A DNA stretch of 64,000 nt, from the NCBI RefSeq assembly GCF_000176855.2, contig NC_015138.1, positions 1,736,001 through 1,800,000 of the forward strand, written 5' to 3'. The stretch comes from Paracidovorax avenae ATCC 19860. GTDB taxonomy: Bacteria > Pseudomonadota > Gammaproteobacteria > Burkholderiales > Burkholderiaceae_C. This document shows positions 36,406-44,136 of this stretch, one piece after another. The translations under genes and the position numbers were made by a program. The notes under the pieces were generated by a model. It saw only the letters and a list, made by a program, of their open reading frames with translations, did no database searches and was not told the origin of the DNA. The stretch's first letter is position 1. Each line of letters opens with the position of its first letter.

Positions 36406-37535
36406 TGATCGCGGCACCGCGCCCGGCCGCGGTGCGTTTCCTGGAACCCGAAAGCCCCTCCATGACCACGAAGTCCTCCACCCCGGCCGCTGCCACGGCA
36501 CGGCCCGAAGATGCTGCCCTGGCCGCGCGCCTGCGCCACCGCATGGACCACAAGACCAAGCCGCTGGGCGCGCTCGGCCGGCTCGAAGCGCTGGCCGTGC
36601 GCATCGGCTGCATCCTCGGCACCGAGTCGCCGGAACTGAACGCTCCGCAGATGCTGGTCTGCGCGGCGGACCACGGCATCGCCGCGCGCGGCGTCTCGGC
36701 CTATCCCAGCGAGGTCACCGCCCAGATGGTGGAGAACTTCCTGGCGGGCGGCGCGGCGGTGAGCGTGCTCGCGCGCCAGCACGGGCTGGCCCTCACGGTG
36801 GCCGACTGCGGCGTGGCGGCACCCGTCCCGCCGCGCGACGGTGCCCCGGGCATGCCGCGCCTGCTGAGCCACTGCCGGGTGGCGGCCGGCACCGCCGATG
36901 CGTCGGCGGGCCCCGCCATGACGGCGCAGCAGTGCGCCCAGGCCGTGGAGAACGGCCGCTCCATCGTCCGCGCCCTGCCGGGCAATGCGCTGCTGCTGGG
37001 AGAGATGGGCATCGGCAACACCTCGGTGGCCAGCCTGCTGCTCGCGCGCCTGTGCGGCATCGCGCTGGAGGACTGCACCGGGGCCGGCACCGGTCTGGAC
37101 GCCGACGGCATCGCGCGCAAGCGGGCCGTGTTGCGGCAGGCGCTGGAGGCCAATGCTGCCGCCACCGCGCCGCTCGATGCGCTGGCCGCCCTGGGCGGGC
37201 TGGAGGTGGCGACCCTCGCGGGCGCCGTGCTGCAGGCCGCGGCGGAGCGCCGCGTGGTCGTGGTCGATGGCTTCATCACCAGCGCCGCGGTGCTGGTGGC
37301 CAGCCGGATCGATCCGGCCGTGCTGGACTGCTGCGTGTTCTCGCACCGCTCCGGCGAGCCGGGGCATGCGCACCTGCTCGCGGCGCTGGGCGCCGAGCCG
37401 CTGCTGGACCTGGGCCTGCGCCTGGGCGAGGGCTCGGGCGCGGCGCTGGCGTGGCCGCTGCTCGTTTCCGCCTGCGCGATCCTGCGCGAGATGGCGAGCT
37501 TCGAGCAGGCCGGCGTTTCGCGCCAGCGCGACTGA
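36402..37535 (+). CDS. cobT: Nicotinate-nucleotide-dimethylbenzimidazole phosphoribosyltransferase (CobT)
   Basis: Activates dimethylbenzimidazole (made by BluB) to alpha-ribazole phosphate. Blocks seen: KTKPLGALGRLEALAVRIG, CAADHGIAARGVSAYPSEVT, LLLGEMGIGNTSVASLL, GAGTGLD and the catalytic-region HRSGEPGHAHLL. From ATG 36402 it has 377 residues, overlapping cobQ; ATG 36462 would give 357, nearer the family average. cobS and the phosphatase gene that often follow cobT are absent here. The stop abuts the stop of the convergent gene with no bases between. Confidence 0.93.
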   Translation: MMIAAPRPAAVRFLEPESPSMTTKSSTPAAATARPEDAALAARLRHRMDHKTKPLGALGRLEALAVRIGCILGTESPELNAPQMLVCAADHGIAARGVSAYPSEVTAQMVENFLAGGAAVSVLARQHGLALTVADCGVAAPVPPRDGAPGMPRLLSHCRVAAGTADASAGPAMTAQQCAQAVENGRSIVRALPGNALLLGEMGIGNTSVASLLLARLCGIALEDCTGAGTGLDADGIARKRAVLRQALEANAAATAPLDALAALGGLEVATLAGAVLQAAAERRVVVVDGFITSAAVLVASRIDPAVLDCCVFSHRSGEPGHAHLLAALGAEPLLDLGLRLGEGSGAALAWPLLVSACAILREMASFEQAGVSRQRD

Positions 37536-37916
37536 TCAGGCCGTGGCGCCGGCCTCGCGGCCGGCCATCTCCTGCAGCAGTGCCACCAGCGGGTCGTCCG
37601 GCAGGGGCTGGTGCGTTTCGGGCCGGCGCGGATCCCAGCCAGGGTTGTGGCGGTTGAGCCAGGCCCCGGCGACGAACTGGCGCGCGAATTCCCGGCGGGC
37701 TTCCTCGCCGGGCGCCTCTGCCGAAGCGTTGGCCCCATCGCCCTGCGAAGCCAGCAGCGCCTGCTCCACCTCCGCCACGGCCTGGCTGAAATCGCGCAGC
37801 ACGTAGCGCGCGAGCAGCGCCCGCGCGTCGAAGGGTTCGCCGGGGCTGTCCGGCGGCATCACGAAAGCGGGCAGGGCGGTGCGGGCCGGGGCATCCGGCG
37901 CGGTGGTGGCGTCCAT
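37536..37916 (-). CDS. Hypothetical protein, 126 residues
   Basis: Not recognised. A soluble, acidic protein with helical segments (RALLARYVLRDFSQAVAEVE and REFARQFVAGAWLNRH) followed by NPGWDPRRPETHQPLPDDPL. There is no signal peptide or membrane helix. It is followed with a 16-bp gap on the same strand by the His-rich gene upstream of it, so the two may form an operon reading leftward. Its TGA directly abuts the cobT TGA. Confidence 0.65.
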   Translation of the reverse strand: MDATTAPDAPARTALPAFVMPPDSPGEPFDARALLARYVLRDFSQAVAEVEQALLASQGDGANASAEAPGEEARREFARQFVAGAWLNRHNPGWDPRRPETHQPLPDDPLVALLQEMAGREAGATA

Positions 37917-37932
37917 GGGGCGGGGCCTTTCC

Positions 37933-38580
37933 TCAGAAGAAGTGGGGGAAGCTCACGAAAGTGCTGAATGCGGAGAACGGGTTCAGCCGGTGCGAGAAGT
38001 AATCCAGCGCCGCCATGGGCGACATCAGCGTGGACTGCAGCATCGATGCGCCGTAGATGAAGGAGTTGAGCGACCGCCCACCCGAAGCCCCCACGCCGTG
38101 CGCCGGCGCCTGGTAGTGGAAGGCGCTGCTCTGCTGCGCCAGATGGTGCGGGTTGAATTGCTGGAACGCCGGCAGCGCATGGCCCGCCGTCGGGTAGGCC
38201 GCGTGGCCCCCGTGGCCCATCCCGTAGTGCGGCGCGGCGTAGGCAGGCGGCTGGAAAGCCTGGAAATGCATCGGCGGCGGCATGTGCGCGGGCGGCTGCA
38301 GGTGGGCGGCATGCCCGAAGCCGTGCGCCGGCCCGTGCAGGGCCGCACCGGGGTGGAAGCCCCGGCTGGCATGCCCGTGCTGCGCCATGCCGGGCAGCGC
38401 GGAGCGGGGTTGCATGCCGGCACCACCGTGCGCGGCCTGCATGCCGCCGCGCCCGAACAGGCCGGTGCTGCTGGACAAAACGGAACGCGGGCGCTCGGGC
38501 GCGGATTCGGGAGCGAAGGTGGAGTGGCGTGCCGCGGCAGGCGCCACGCCGGTGGAATGTCTGAACCGGACATCGGTCAT
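37933..38580 (-). CDS. His/Ala/Gly/Pro-rich protein of unknown function
   Basis: Protein of 215 residues starting MTDVRFRHSTGVAPAAARHS after a GGAG site at 8 bp; the longer open frame upstream has no such site. About 22 of 215 residues are His, concentrated between residues 60 and 160 (for example MAQHGHASRGFHPG, HYGMGHGGHAAY, FNPHHLAQ), with many Gly, Pro, Met and Gln. The last 45 residues change character to hydrophobic/aromatic (LDYFSHRLNPFSAFSTFVSF). No signal peptide. Metal binding (Co, Ni, Cu, Zn) is a reasonable guess from composition, but no family is recognised. Confidence 0.65.
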   Translation of the reverse strand: MTDVRFRHSTGVAPAAARHSTFAPESAPERPRSVLSSSTGLFGRGGMQAAHGGAGMQPRSALPGMAQHGHASRGFHPGAALHGPAHGFGHAAHLQPPAHMPPPMHFQAFQPPAYAAPHYGMGHGGHAAYPTAGHALPAFQQFNPHHLAQQSSAFHYQAPAHGVGASGGRSLNSFIYGASMLQSTLMSPMAALDYFSHRLNPFSAFSTFVSFPHFF

Positions 38581-38804
38581 GGGAAGCTCCAATCGGGTCT
38601 GCAGGAGCGGTACGCCGCCCCCGCTGTACTGTTGGGCGCGATGATCGCCGCGCGGCCCTGCCCGCCGGGCTCCCGACCCGAAGCCGCGTGCCGCCCCGCG
38701 AAGCGGCGGGGCGCCCCCGCCTGGCGCCGGCTTCGCCCGTTCCCCGCCCATTCCCGGTGCGTGCGCCGCCACCCTGGTGCGTGGCATGCAGTTGGGTGGC
38801 GTGA

Positions 38805-38816
38805 TTTGTATACAAA
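38805..38816. promoter_or_regulatory. Palindrome TTTGTATACAAA, candidate GntR-family operator
   Basis: Perfect 12-bp palindrome 54 bp before the ABC ATPase start. TTGTATACAA-type sites are typical operators of FadR/FCD-class GntR regulators, and the same operon encodes one at 43318. The link is inference. Confidence 0.6.
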
Positions 38817-38822
38817 ACGGTG

Positions 38823-38857
38823 CGCAAACCGTATGCGGCGCTGGCATGCGGTTTGCG
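38823..38857. promoter_or_regulatory. Inverted repeat with 14-bp arms before the ABC ATPase gene
   Basis: CGCAAACCGTATGC (38823-38836) and GCATGCGGTTTGCG (38844-38857) match at 13 of 14 positions around a 7-bp spacer, ending 12 bp before the ATG. It could be a second operator or a 5' UTR hairpin covering the ribosome binding site. Confidence 0.65.
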
Positions 38858-38869
38858 TACTGCCAGCGC

Positions 38870-39949
38870 ATGGACGCCCCCACCCTTGCTCCGGCACCCG
38901 CCGCCATCGAGATCGTCGCGCTGACCAAGCGCTATGCCTCCGGCCAGCCCGCGGTCGATGGCATCGACCTGCGCATCGCGAGCGGCAGCTACTGCTGCCT
39001 GCTGGGCCCGTCGGGGTGCGGCAAGAGCACCACGCTGCGCATGATCGCCGGGCACGAGTCGGTCACCAGCGGCGACGTGCTGCTCGACAACCGCAACATC
39101 ACCGACCTGCCCGCCGCCGCGCGCGGCACGGCCATGATGTTCCAGAGCTTCGCCCTGTTCCCGCACCTCACGGCGCTGGACAACGTGGCCTTCAGCCTCA
39201 AGATGAAGTGCGTCGGCCGTGCCGAGCGCCACCGGCGCGCGCAGGACCTGCTGGAGCGCGTGGCCATGGGCCATCTGGCCCAGCGCAAGCCGGGCGAGCT
39301 TTCCGGCGGGCAGCAGCAGCGCGTGGCGCTGGCGCGCGCGCTCATTACCGAGCCGCGCGTGCTGCTGCTCGACGAGCCGCTGTCCGCGCTCGATCCGTTC
39401 CTGCGCGTGCAGATGCGCGCCGAGCTGCGGCGCTGGCAGAAGGAGCTGGGCCTGACCTTCATCCACGTCACGCATTCGCAGGAAGAGGCCATGGCCCTGG
39501 CCGACACCATGGTGGTGATGAACCACGGCCGCATCGAGCAGGCCGGCTCGCCGCACGACATCTACAACCGCCCCGCCAGCGAATTCGTCGCGCGCTTCAT
39601 GGGCGGCCACAACGTACTGGCCACCCCCGCCGGTCCCGTGGGCGTGCGCACCGACCGCATCCGCATCGATCCGCCCGGCACGCCGCTGCCCGCAGGCGGC
39701 ATGCACCTCGCGGCCCGCGTGACGGACGTCGAATACCAGGGCACGCACGTGCTCATCGGACTGCGGGACGAGGTTCCGCCCGCGCTGCCGGGCGCCGGCG
39801 CGCAGGCCGGCCCCGCCACCGCGACCGCCGCCTATTCGGCCATGGTGTCCGAGCAGGCCTTCGCCGCGCGTCCCTGGCAGGTGGGGGACGCGGCCCTGCT
39901 GCACTGGACCGCCGATATCGCCCACCCGCTGGGCCCCGCGCCGCACTGA
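38870..39949 (+). CDS. ABC transporter ATPase, polyamine/Fe3+ (PotA/FbpC) type
   Basis: ATPase of 359 residues. Walker A GPSGCGKST, Q-loop MMFQSFALFPHLTALDN, signature LSGGQQQRVALARAL, Walker B VLLLDEPLSALD and switch FIHVTHSQEEAMAL, followed by a C-terminal TOBE-type regulatory domain from about residue 240. The start at 38870 gives the normal N-terminus IEIVALTKRYASGQ; an upstream in-frame extension would run through the operator. It heads an operon with binding protein, two permeases, GntR regulator and racemase-like enzyme. Confidence 0.9.
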   Translation: MDAPTLAPAPAAIEIVALTKRYASGQPAVDGIDLRIASGSYCCLLGPSGCGKSTTLRMIAGHESVTSGDVLLDNRNITDLPAAARGTAMMFQSFALFPHLTALDNVAFSLKMKCVGRAERHRRAQDLLERVAMGHLAQRKPGELSGGQQQRVALARALITEPRVLLLDEPLSALDPFLRVQMRAELRRWQKELGLTFIHVTHSQEEAMALADTMVVMNHGRIEQAGSPHDIYNRPASEFVARFMGGHNVLATPAGPVGVRTDRIRIDPPGTPLPAGGMHLAARVTDVEYQGTHVLIGLRDEVPPALPGAGAQAGPATATAAYSAMVSEQAFAARPWQVGDAALLHWTADIAHPLGPAPH

Positions 39950-40011
39950 CCGGCCGGCCCGCCTTCCCCTTCTGCATTCCCTGTCCCCGTCCCCAACCAA
40001 GGAGCTGATCC

Positions 40012-41298
40012 ATGTCCGACGTGATTTCCGATTCCCCGTCCTCCGCCGATGGCCCGGCGCTGCGCCGCCGCACGCTGCTGCAGGGCACGGCGGGCATCCT
40101 CGCCGCGGGCGTGTTCCCGGCCATCCATGCGCAGGAGAAGATCGTGCTGCGCTACCTCGGCACGGCGGTGAACCAGGACAAGGCCATCGCCGAGAAGTTC
40201 AAGGCCGACACCGGCATCGAGATCCAGTACGTGGCCGTCACCACCGACGACGTCACCAAGCGCGCGGTGACCGCGCCCAACAGCTTCGACCTGATCGATA
40301 CCGAATACTTCTCGCTCAAGAAGATCGTGCCCACGGGCAATCTCAAGGGCATCGACACCAGGCGCATCAAGAACGCCGACAAGATCACCACGCTCTTCAC
40401 CCAGGGCACCGTCGCCGGCAAGGCCGTGGGCGACCAGGGCACGGCACCCAAGAAAGTGATGTTCCTCGAAGGCGAGAAGAGCAAGGTCTTCGCGAAATCG
40501 CCCACGCAGTTCATGTCGCTGATCCCCACCGTGTACAACGCCGACACGCTGGGCATCCGGCCCGACCTCATCAAGCGCCCCATCTCCTCCTGGGCCGAGC
40601 TGCTGAACCCCGAATTCAAGGGCAAGGCCGCCATCCTCAACATCCCCTCGATCGGCATCATGGACGCGGCCATGGTGGTGGAGGCCATGGGCCTCTACAA
40701 GTACCCCGACAAGGGCAACATGACCAAGAAGGAGATCGACCTCACGATCAAGACGCTGATCGAGGCCAAGAAGGCCGGCCAGTTCCGCGCGCTGTGGAAG
40801 GACTTCAACGAGAGCGTCAACCTCATGGCCTCCGGCGAGGTGGTGATCCAGTCCATGTGGAGCCCCGCCGTCACCGCCGTGCGCACCAAGGGCATCGCCT
40901 GCAACTTCCAGCCGCTCAAGGAAGGCTATCGCGCCTGGGCGGCCGGCTTCGGCGTGCCCGCCACGCTCTCGGGCCGCAAGCTCGACGGCGCCTACGAGTT
41001 CATCAACTGGTTCCTCGACGGCTGGGCCGGCGCCTACCTGAACCGCCAGGGCTACTACAGCGCCGTGCTGGAAACCGCCAAGGCCAAGATGGAGCCTTAC
41101 GAGTGGGCCTACTGGATGGAAGGCAAGCCCGCCGAGAAGGACATCCTGAGCCCGCAGGGCCAGGTGCTCGCCAAGGCCGGCACCGTGCGCGACGGCGGCA
41201 GCTACGAGGCCCGCATGGGCGCCATCGCCTGCTGGAACGCGGTGATGGACGAGAACAACTACATGGTCCAGAAGTGGAACGAGTTCGTTGCGGCATGA
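40012..41298 (+). CDS. ABC transporter substrate-binding protein, PotD/spermidine-like, with Tat-type signal
   Basis: Extracytoplasmic binding protein of 428 residues. The N-terminus LRRRTLLQGTAGILAAGVFP fits a twin-arginine (or lipoprotein-free Sec) signal, cleaved near IHAQ. The mature domain starts KIVLRYLGTAVNQDKAIAEK, typical of the PotD/AfuA type II class. AAGGAG precedes the ATG by 9 bp. The ligand is not known: it may be a polyamine or other small organic cation rather than iron. Copy B of the dispersed repeat starts 6 bp after its stop. Confidence 0.88.
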   Translation: MSDVISDSPSSADGPALRRRTLLQGTAGILAAGVFPAIHAQEKIVLRYLGTAVNQDKAIAEKFKADTGIEIQYVAVTTDDVTKRAVTAPNSFDLIDTEYFSLKKIVPTGNLKGIDTRRIKNADKITTLFTQGTVAGKAVGDQGTAPKKVMFLEGEKSKVFAKSPTQFMSLIPTVYNADTLGIRPDLIKRPISSWAELLNPEFKGKAAILNIPSIGIMDAAMVVEAMGLYKYPDKGNMTKKEIDLTIKTLIEAKKAGQFRALWKDFNESVNLMASGEVVIQSMWSPAVTAVRTKGIACNFQPLKEGYRAWAAGFGVPATLSGRKLDGAYEFINWFLDGWAGAYLNRQGYYSAVLETAKAKMEPYEWAYWMEGKPAEKDILSPQGQVLAKAGTVRDGGSYEARMGAIACWNAVMDENNYMVQKWNEFVAA

Positions 41299-41304
41299 GG
41301 GCTA

Positions 41305-41440
41305 CCCCCTGAGCGGCTGGCGCCGCTTCCCCCTTCTCTCGCCGCGCTGCGCGCGGCGAGAGAAGGGGGACCACGCTGGTGGCCGGGTGAAGCCCGTTCC
41401 ACGGCGTGTGCTGGCTTGGCCTGCTCCGCGGCCTTCTGAT
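41305..41440 (+). repeat. Dispersed structured repeat, copy B (3' of the binding-protein gene)
   Basis: Starts 6 bp after a stop codon. Small hairpin AGCGGC-TGGC-GCCGCT (41312-41327), then a perfect 19-bp stem (arms 41328-41346 and 41352-41370, loop CTGCG), then a tail matching copy A over about 70 bp (GGCCTGCTCCGCGGCCTTCTGAT at its end is shared apart from edge bases). It separates the binding-protein gene from the first permease gene of the same operon. The following 82 bp up to the permease ATG hold no other feature. Confidence 0.85.
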
Positions 41441-41522
41441 GGGTGAGGCTCTGCCTTTCCGGAGGGCGCGCCCGGTGCCGCGGTCTTGGGATGTTCCTGT
41501 TGCTTCTCTGTTCAGGGTTCTT

Positions 41523-42434
41523 ATGAGCACTGCCGTTTCTCCTCCTATTGCTGCCCGCATGCCGGCGAAGCAGGGTGTTGCCGCCTGGTGGCAGGCGGCG
41601 CCGCTCACGCTGGTGTTCGTGCTGTTCTTCCTGGTGCCGCTGGGGCTGGTGCTGATGGTGAGCTTCTGGGATTTCAGCGAGTACGAGCTGCTGCCCGGGT
41701 TCACGTTCAAGAACTACGTGTCCATCTTCGAAGGGTGCGGCAACCTGGGGCAGTTGTGTGTCACGCTGGGCACCTACCTCTCCACGCTCAAGTTCAGCCT
41801 GCTGGTGTGGGGCATCACGCTGGTGCTGGGGTTCGCGGTGGCGTATTTCCTGGCGTTCCACGTGCGGTCGGCGGGGCTGCAGACGCTGCTGTTCGTGCTC
41901 TGCACCATTCCGTTCTGGACGTCGAACGTGATCCGCATGATCTCCTGGGTGCCGCTGCTCGGGCGCAATGGCCTGGTGAACCAGACGCTGATGCAGATGC
42001 GCCTGATCGATTCGCCCATCGAGTGGCTGCTGTTCTCGGATTTCTCGGTGGTGCTCGCGTTCGTGCACCTCTACACCATGTTCATGATCGTGCCCATCTT
42101 CAACAGCATGATGCGCATCGACCGCAGCCTGATCGAAGCCGCGGGCGACGCGGGCGCGAGCGGCTGGCAGACGCTGTGGAACGTGGTCGTGCCGCTGTCG
42201 CGCACCGGCATCGTCATCGGATCTATCTTCGTCATCACCATCGTCATGGGCGACTTCGTCACCATCGGCGTGATGGGCGGGCAGCAGATCGCCTCGGTGG
42301 GCAAGATCATCCAGGTGCAGACCTCGTACCTGCAGTTCCCGCTCGCGGCCGCCAACGCGGTGATCCTGCTGGCGATCGTGCTGATGATCATCTGGGGCCT
42401 CACCCGCCTCGTGGACCTGCGCAAGGAGCTGTGA
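41523..42434 (+). CDS. ABC transporter permease, PotB-like
   Basis: Inner-membrane permease of 303 residues with six predicted helices. The EAA-loop that docks the ATPase reads SLIEAAGDAGASGWQTLWNVVVPLS. The ATG at 41523 gives a 25-residue polar N-terminus and then a first helix (APLTLVFVLFFLVPLGLVL). The frame is open further upstream but that part reads through the repeat element and is rejected. The stop overlaps the second permease (GTGATGG). Confidence 0.88.
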   Translation: MSTAVSPPIAARMPAKQGVAAWWQAAPLTLVFVLFFLVPLGLVLMVSFWDFSEYELLPGFTFKNYVSIFEGCGNLGQLCVTLGTYLSTLKFSLLVWGITLVLGFAVAYFLAFHVRSAGLQTLLFVLCTIPFWTSNVIRMISWVPLLGRNGLVNQTLMQMRLIDSPIEWLLFSDFSVVLAFVHLYTMFMIVPIFNSMMRIDRSLIEAAGDAGASGWQTLWNVVVPLSRTGIVIGSIFVITIVMGDFVTIGVMGGQQIASVGKIIQVQTSYLQFPLAAANAVILLAIVLMIIWGLTRLVDLRKEL

Positions 42435-43321
42435 TGGCCCGTCCCCGCGAACCCCGCCCGGCCAGCTTCTGGCCGCTCGCTTGCGTCTTCGCCCTGTTCG
42501 TGCTGTTCATGTACGGGCCGATGCTGGTGATCTTCATCCTGAGCTTCCAGGGCCCCGAGGGCGGCCTCACCTTCCCGCTGCGCGGGCTGTCGCTGCACTG
42601 GTTCCGCCAGCTCGCCGAAGGCCTCGGCGTGGTGGACATCGGCGCGGCGCTGCGCCGCTCGCTGGTCCTGGGCCTGGCCGTGATGGCCTGCACCGTGGCG
42701 TTCTCGGTGCTGGCGGGGCTGGCTTTCCGCAAGCGCCTCGCGGGCGGCAACCTGCTGTTCCTCATGGTGGTGGCCAGCCTCATCATGCCGTCCATCATCG
42801 TGTCGCTCGGCATCGGGCTGGAGTTCCGCCTGATCGACACCGGCGCCAAGGCGGTGCTGGAGCGGCTGGGCTGGCAGGAGGTGCTGGAGGGCTATGGCAC
42901 CTCGCTGGGCCTCTTCACCTCCGCGCTGGGCGCGCACCTCACCTGGACGCTGCCCTTCGGCCTGCTCATCATGTTCGCCGTGTTCAACCGCTTCAATCCG
43001 GCCTACGAAGAGGCTGCGCGCGACCTGGGCGCCACGCCCTGGCAGGGCTTCCGGCACGTGGTGCTGCCGCTCATCGCGCCCTCGGTGGTGGGCATCGGCA
43101 TGTTCGGGTTCACGCTGAGCTGGGACGAGATCGCGCGGACCTCCCAGGCGATCGGCGACGTGAACACGTTGCCGCTCGAACTGCAGGGCCTCACCACCAC
43201 CGTCACCACCCCCGCCATCTACGCATTGGGCACGGTGACCACCGTGGTCTCGTTCGCGGTCATGGGTGCGGCGCTTTCGCTGGCCTGGATGCTGCGGCGG
43301 CGCGGAGGGCGCGCACGATGA
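42434..43321 (+). CDS. ABC transporter permease, PotC-like
   Basis: Second permease, 295 residues, six helices. The first helix is WPLACVFALFVLFMYGPMLV and the EAA-loop is YEEAARDLGATPWQGFRHVVLPL. Overlaps the previous gene by one base and the regulator gene by four (ATGA), so permeases and regulator are co-translated. Confidence 0.9.
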   Translation: MARPREPRPASFWPLACVFALFVLFMYGPMLVIFILSFQGPEGGLTFPLRGLSLHWFRQLAEGLGVVDIGAALRRSLVLGLAVMACTVAFSVLAGLAFRKRLAGGNLLFLMVVASLIMPSIIVSLGIGLEFRLIDTGAKAVLERLGWQEVLEGYGTSLGLFTSALGAHLTWTLPFGLLIMFAVFNRFNPAYEEAARDLGATPWQGFRHVVLPLIAPSVVGIGMFGFTLSWDEIARTSQAIGDVNTLPLELQGLTTTVTTPAIYALGTVTTVVSFAVMGAALSLAWMLRRRGGRAR

Positions 43322-44136
43322 GCACCGGCCTGCCGCCGCGGCGGCGCAACTCCGGCAGCGCGGCCAGCGCCAGGGCTGCGGCGCGCCCGGCCAGGCCCTG
43401 GCCGGCCGGCGAGGAGCCCGGTGAGGAACCCGGCAGCGGTGCCGAGGGGCTGAGCGACCAGCAGATGTACGAACGCATGGTCTCCGCCATCCTGGACCAC
43501 CGCCTGCCGCCCGGCACCAAGCTCGTGGAAGACAAGCTGGCCCTGGCCTTCGGCGTATCCCGCACCCGGGTGCGGCCGGTGCTCGTGCGCCTGGCCGGCG
43601 AGCAGGTGGTGACGCTCACGCCGCGGCGCGGCGCCTCCATCGCCCGCCCCACGGTGGACGAGGCCCGCGAGGTGTTCGAGGCCCGCCGCCTCATCGAGCC
43701 GCGCCTCGTCGCGCTCTTCGTGCAGCGCGCCGCGCCCGCCGACGTGGCGCGCCTCGTGGACACCGTGGCGCAGGAGGAGGCGGCCCGCCGGGGCGGCGAC
43801 ATGCGCCGCGCCATCCGCCTCTCGGGCGACTTCCACCTGCACATCGCCCAGGCGGCCGGGCATGCCACCCTGGGCCGCATCCTCAGCGAACTCGTGTCCC
43901 GCACCTCGCTCGTCCTCATGGCCTACAGCCCCAGCCATGCCCAGGCGCGCGAGGAGGCCACCGCCTGCGGCTGCCGCGAGCACCGCGCGCTCATCGACGC
44001 CATCCGCCTGCGCGACGCGGCGGAGGCCGGCCGGCGCATGCTGGACCACCTCGCTCGCATCGAATCGCAACTGGCGTTCGAGCCGCCGGACGCCGGCGCC
44101 CCGGACCTCGTGGAACTGCTCGGGGGCGGCGCATGA
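43318..44136 (+). CDS. GntR-family transcriptional regulator (FCD domain)
   Basis: Regulator of 272 residues. A disordered, Pro/Ala/Gly-rich first 42 residues precede the winged helix (YERMVSAILDHRLPPGTKLV, FGVSRTRVRPVLVRLAGE, TPRRGASIARPT) and a C-terminal FCD-type ligand domain with metal-binding His candidates (SGDFHLHIAQAAGH, CREHRALIDAI). Likely to be the local repressor of the ABC operon, whose upstream region carries a GntR-type palindrome. Overlaps the racemase-like gene by four bases. Confidence 0.9.
   Translation: MSTGLPPRRRNSGSAASARAAARPARPWPAGEEPGEEPGSGAEGLSDQQMYERMVSAILDHRLPPGTKLVEDKLALAFGVSRTRVRPVLVRLAGEQVVTLTPRRGASIARPTVDEAREVFEARRLIEPRLVALFVQRAAPADVARLVDTVAQEEAARRGGDMRRAIRLSGDFHLHIAQAAGHATLGRILSELVSRTSLVLMAYSPSHAQAREEATACGCREHRALIDAIRLRDAAEAGRRMLDHLARIESQLAFEPPDAGAPDLVELLGGGA

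Noticed and set aside
38581..38869. Possible Hrp/PIP-box promoter making the His-rich protein a type III effector
   Set aside because: No TTCGB-N15-TTCGB pair was found on either strand, and no effector-like N-terminus or secretion gene is nearby.
41406..41522. Upstream extension of the PotB-like permease frame
   Set aside because: It would read through copy B of the dispersed repeat and adds a stretch unlike any permease N-terminus. The ATG at 41523 fits the family.
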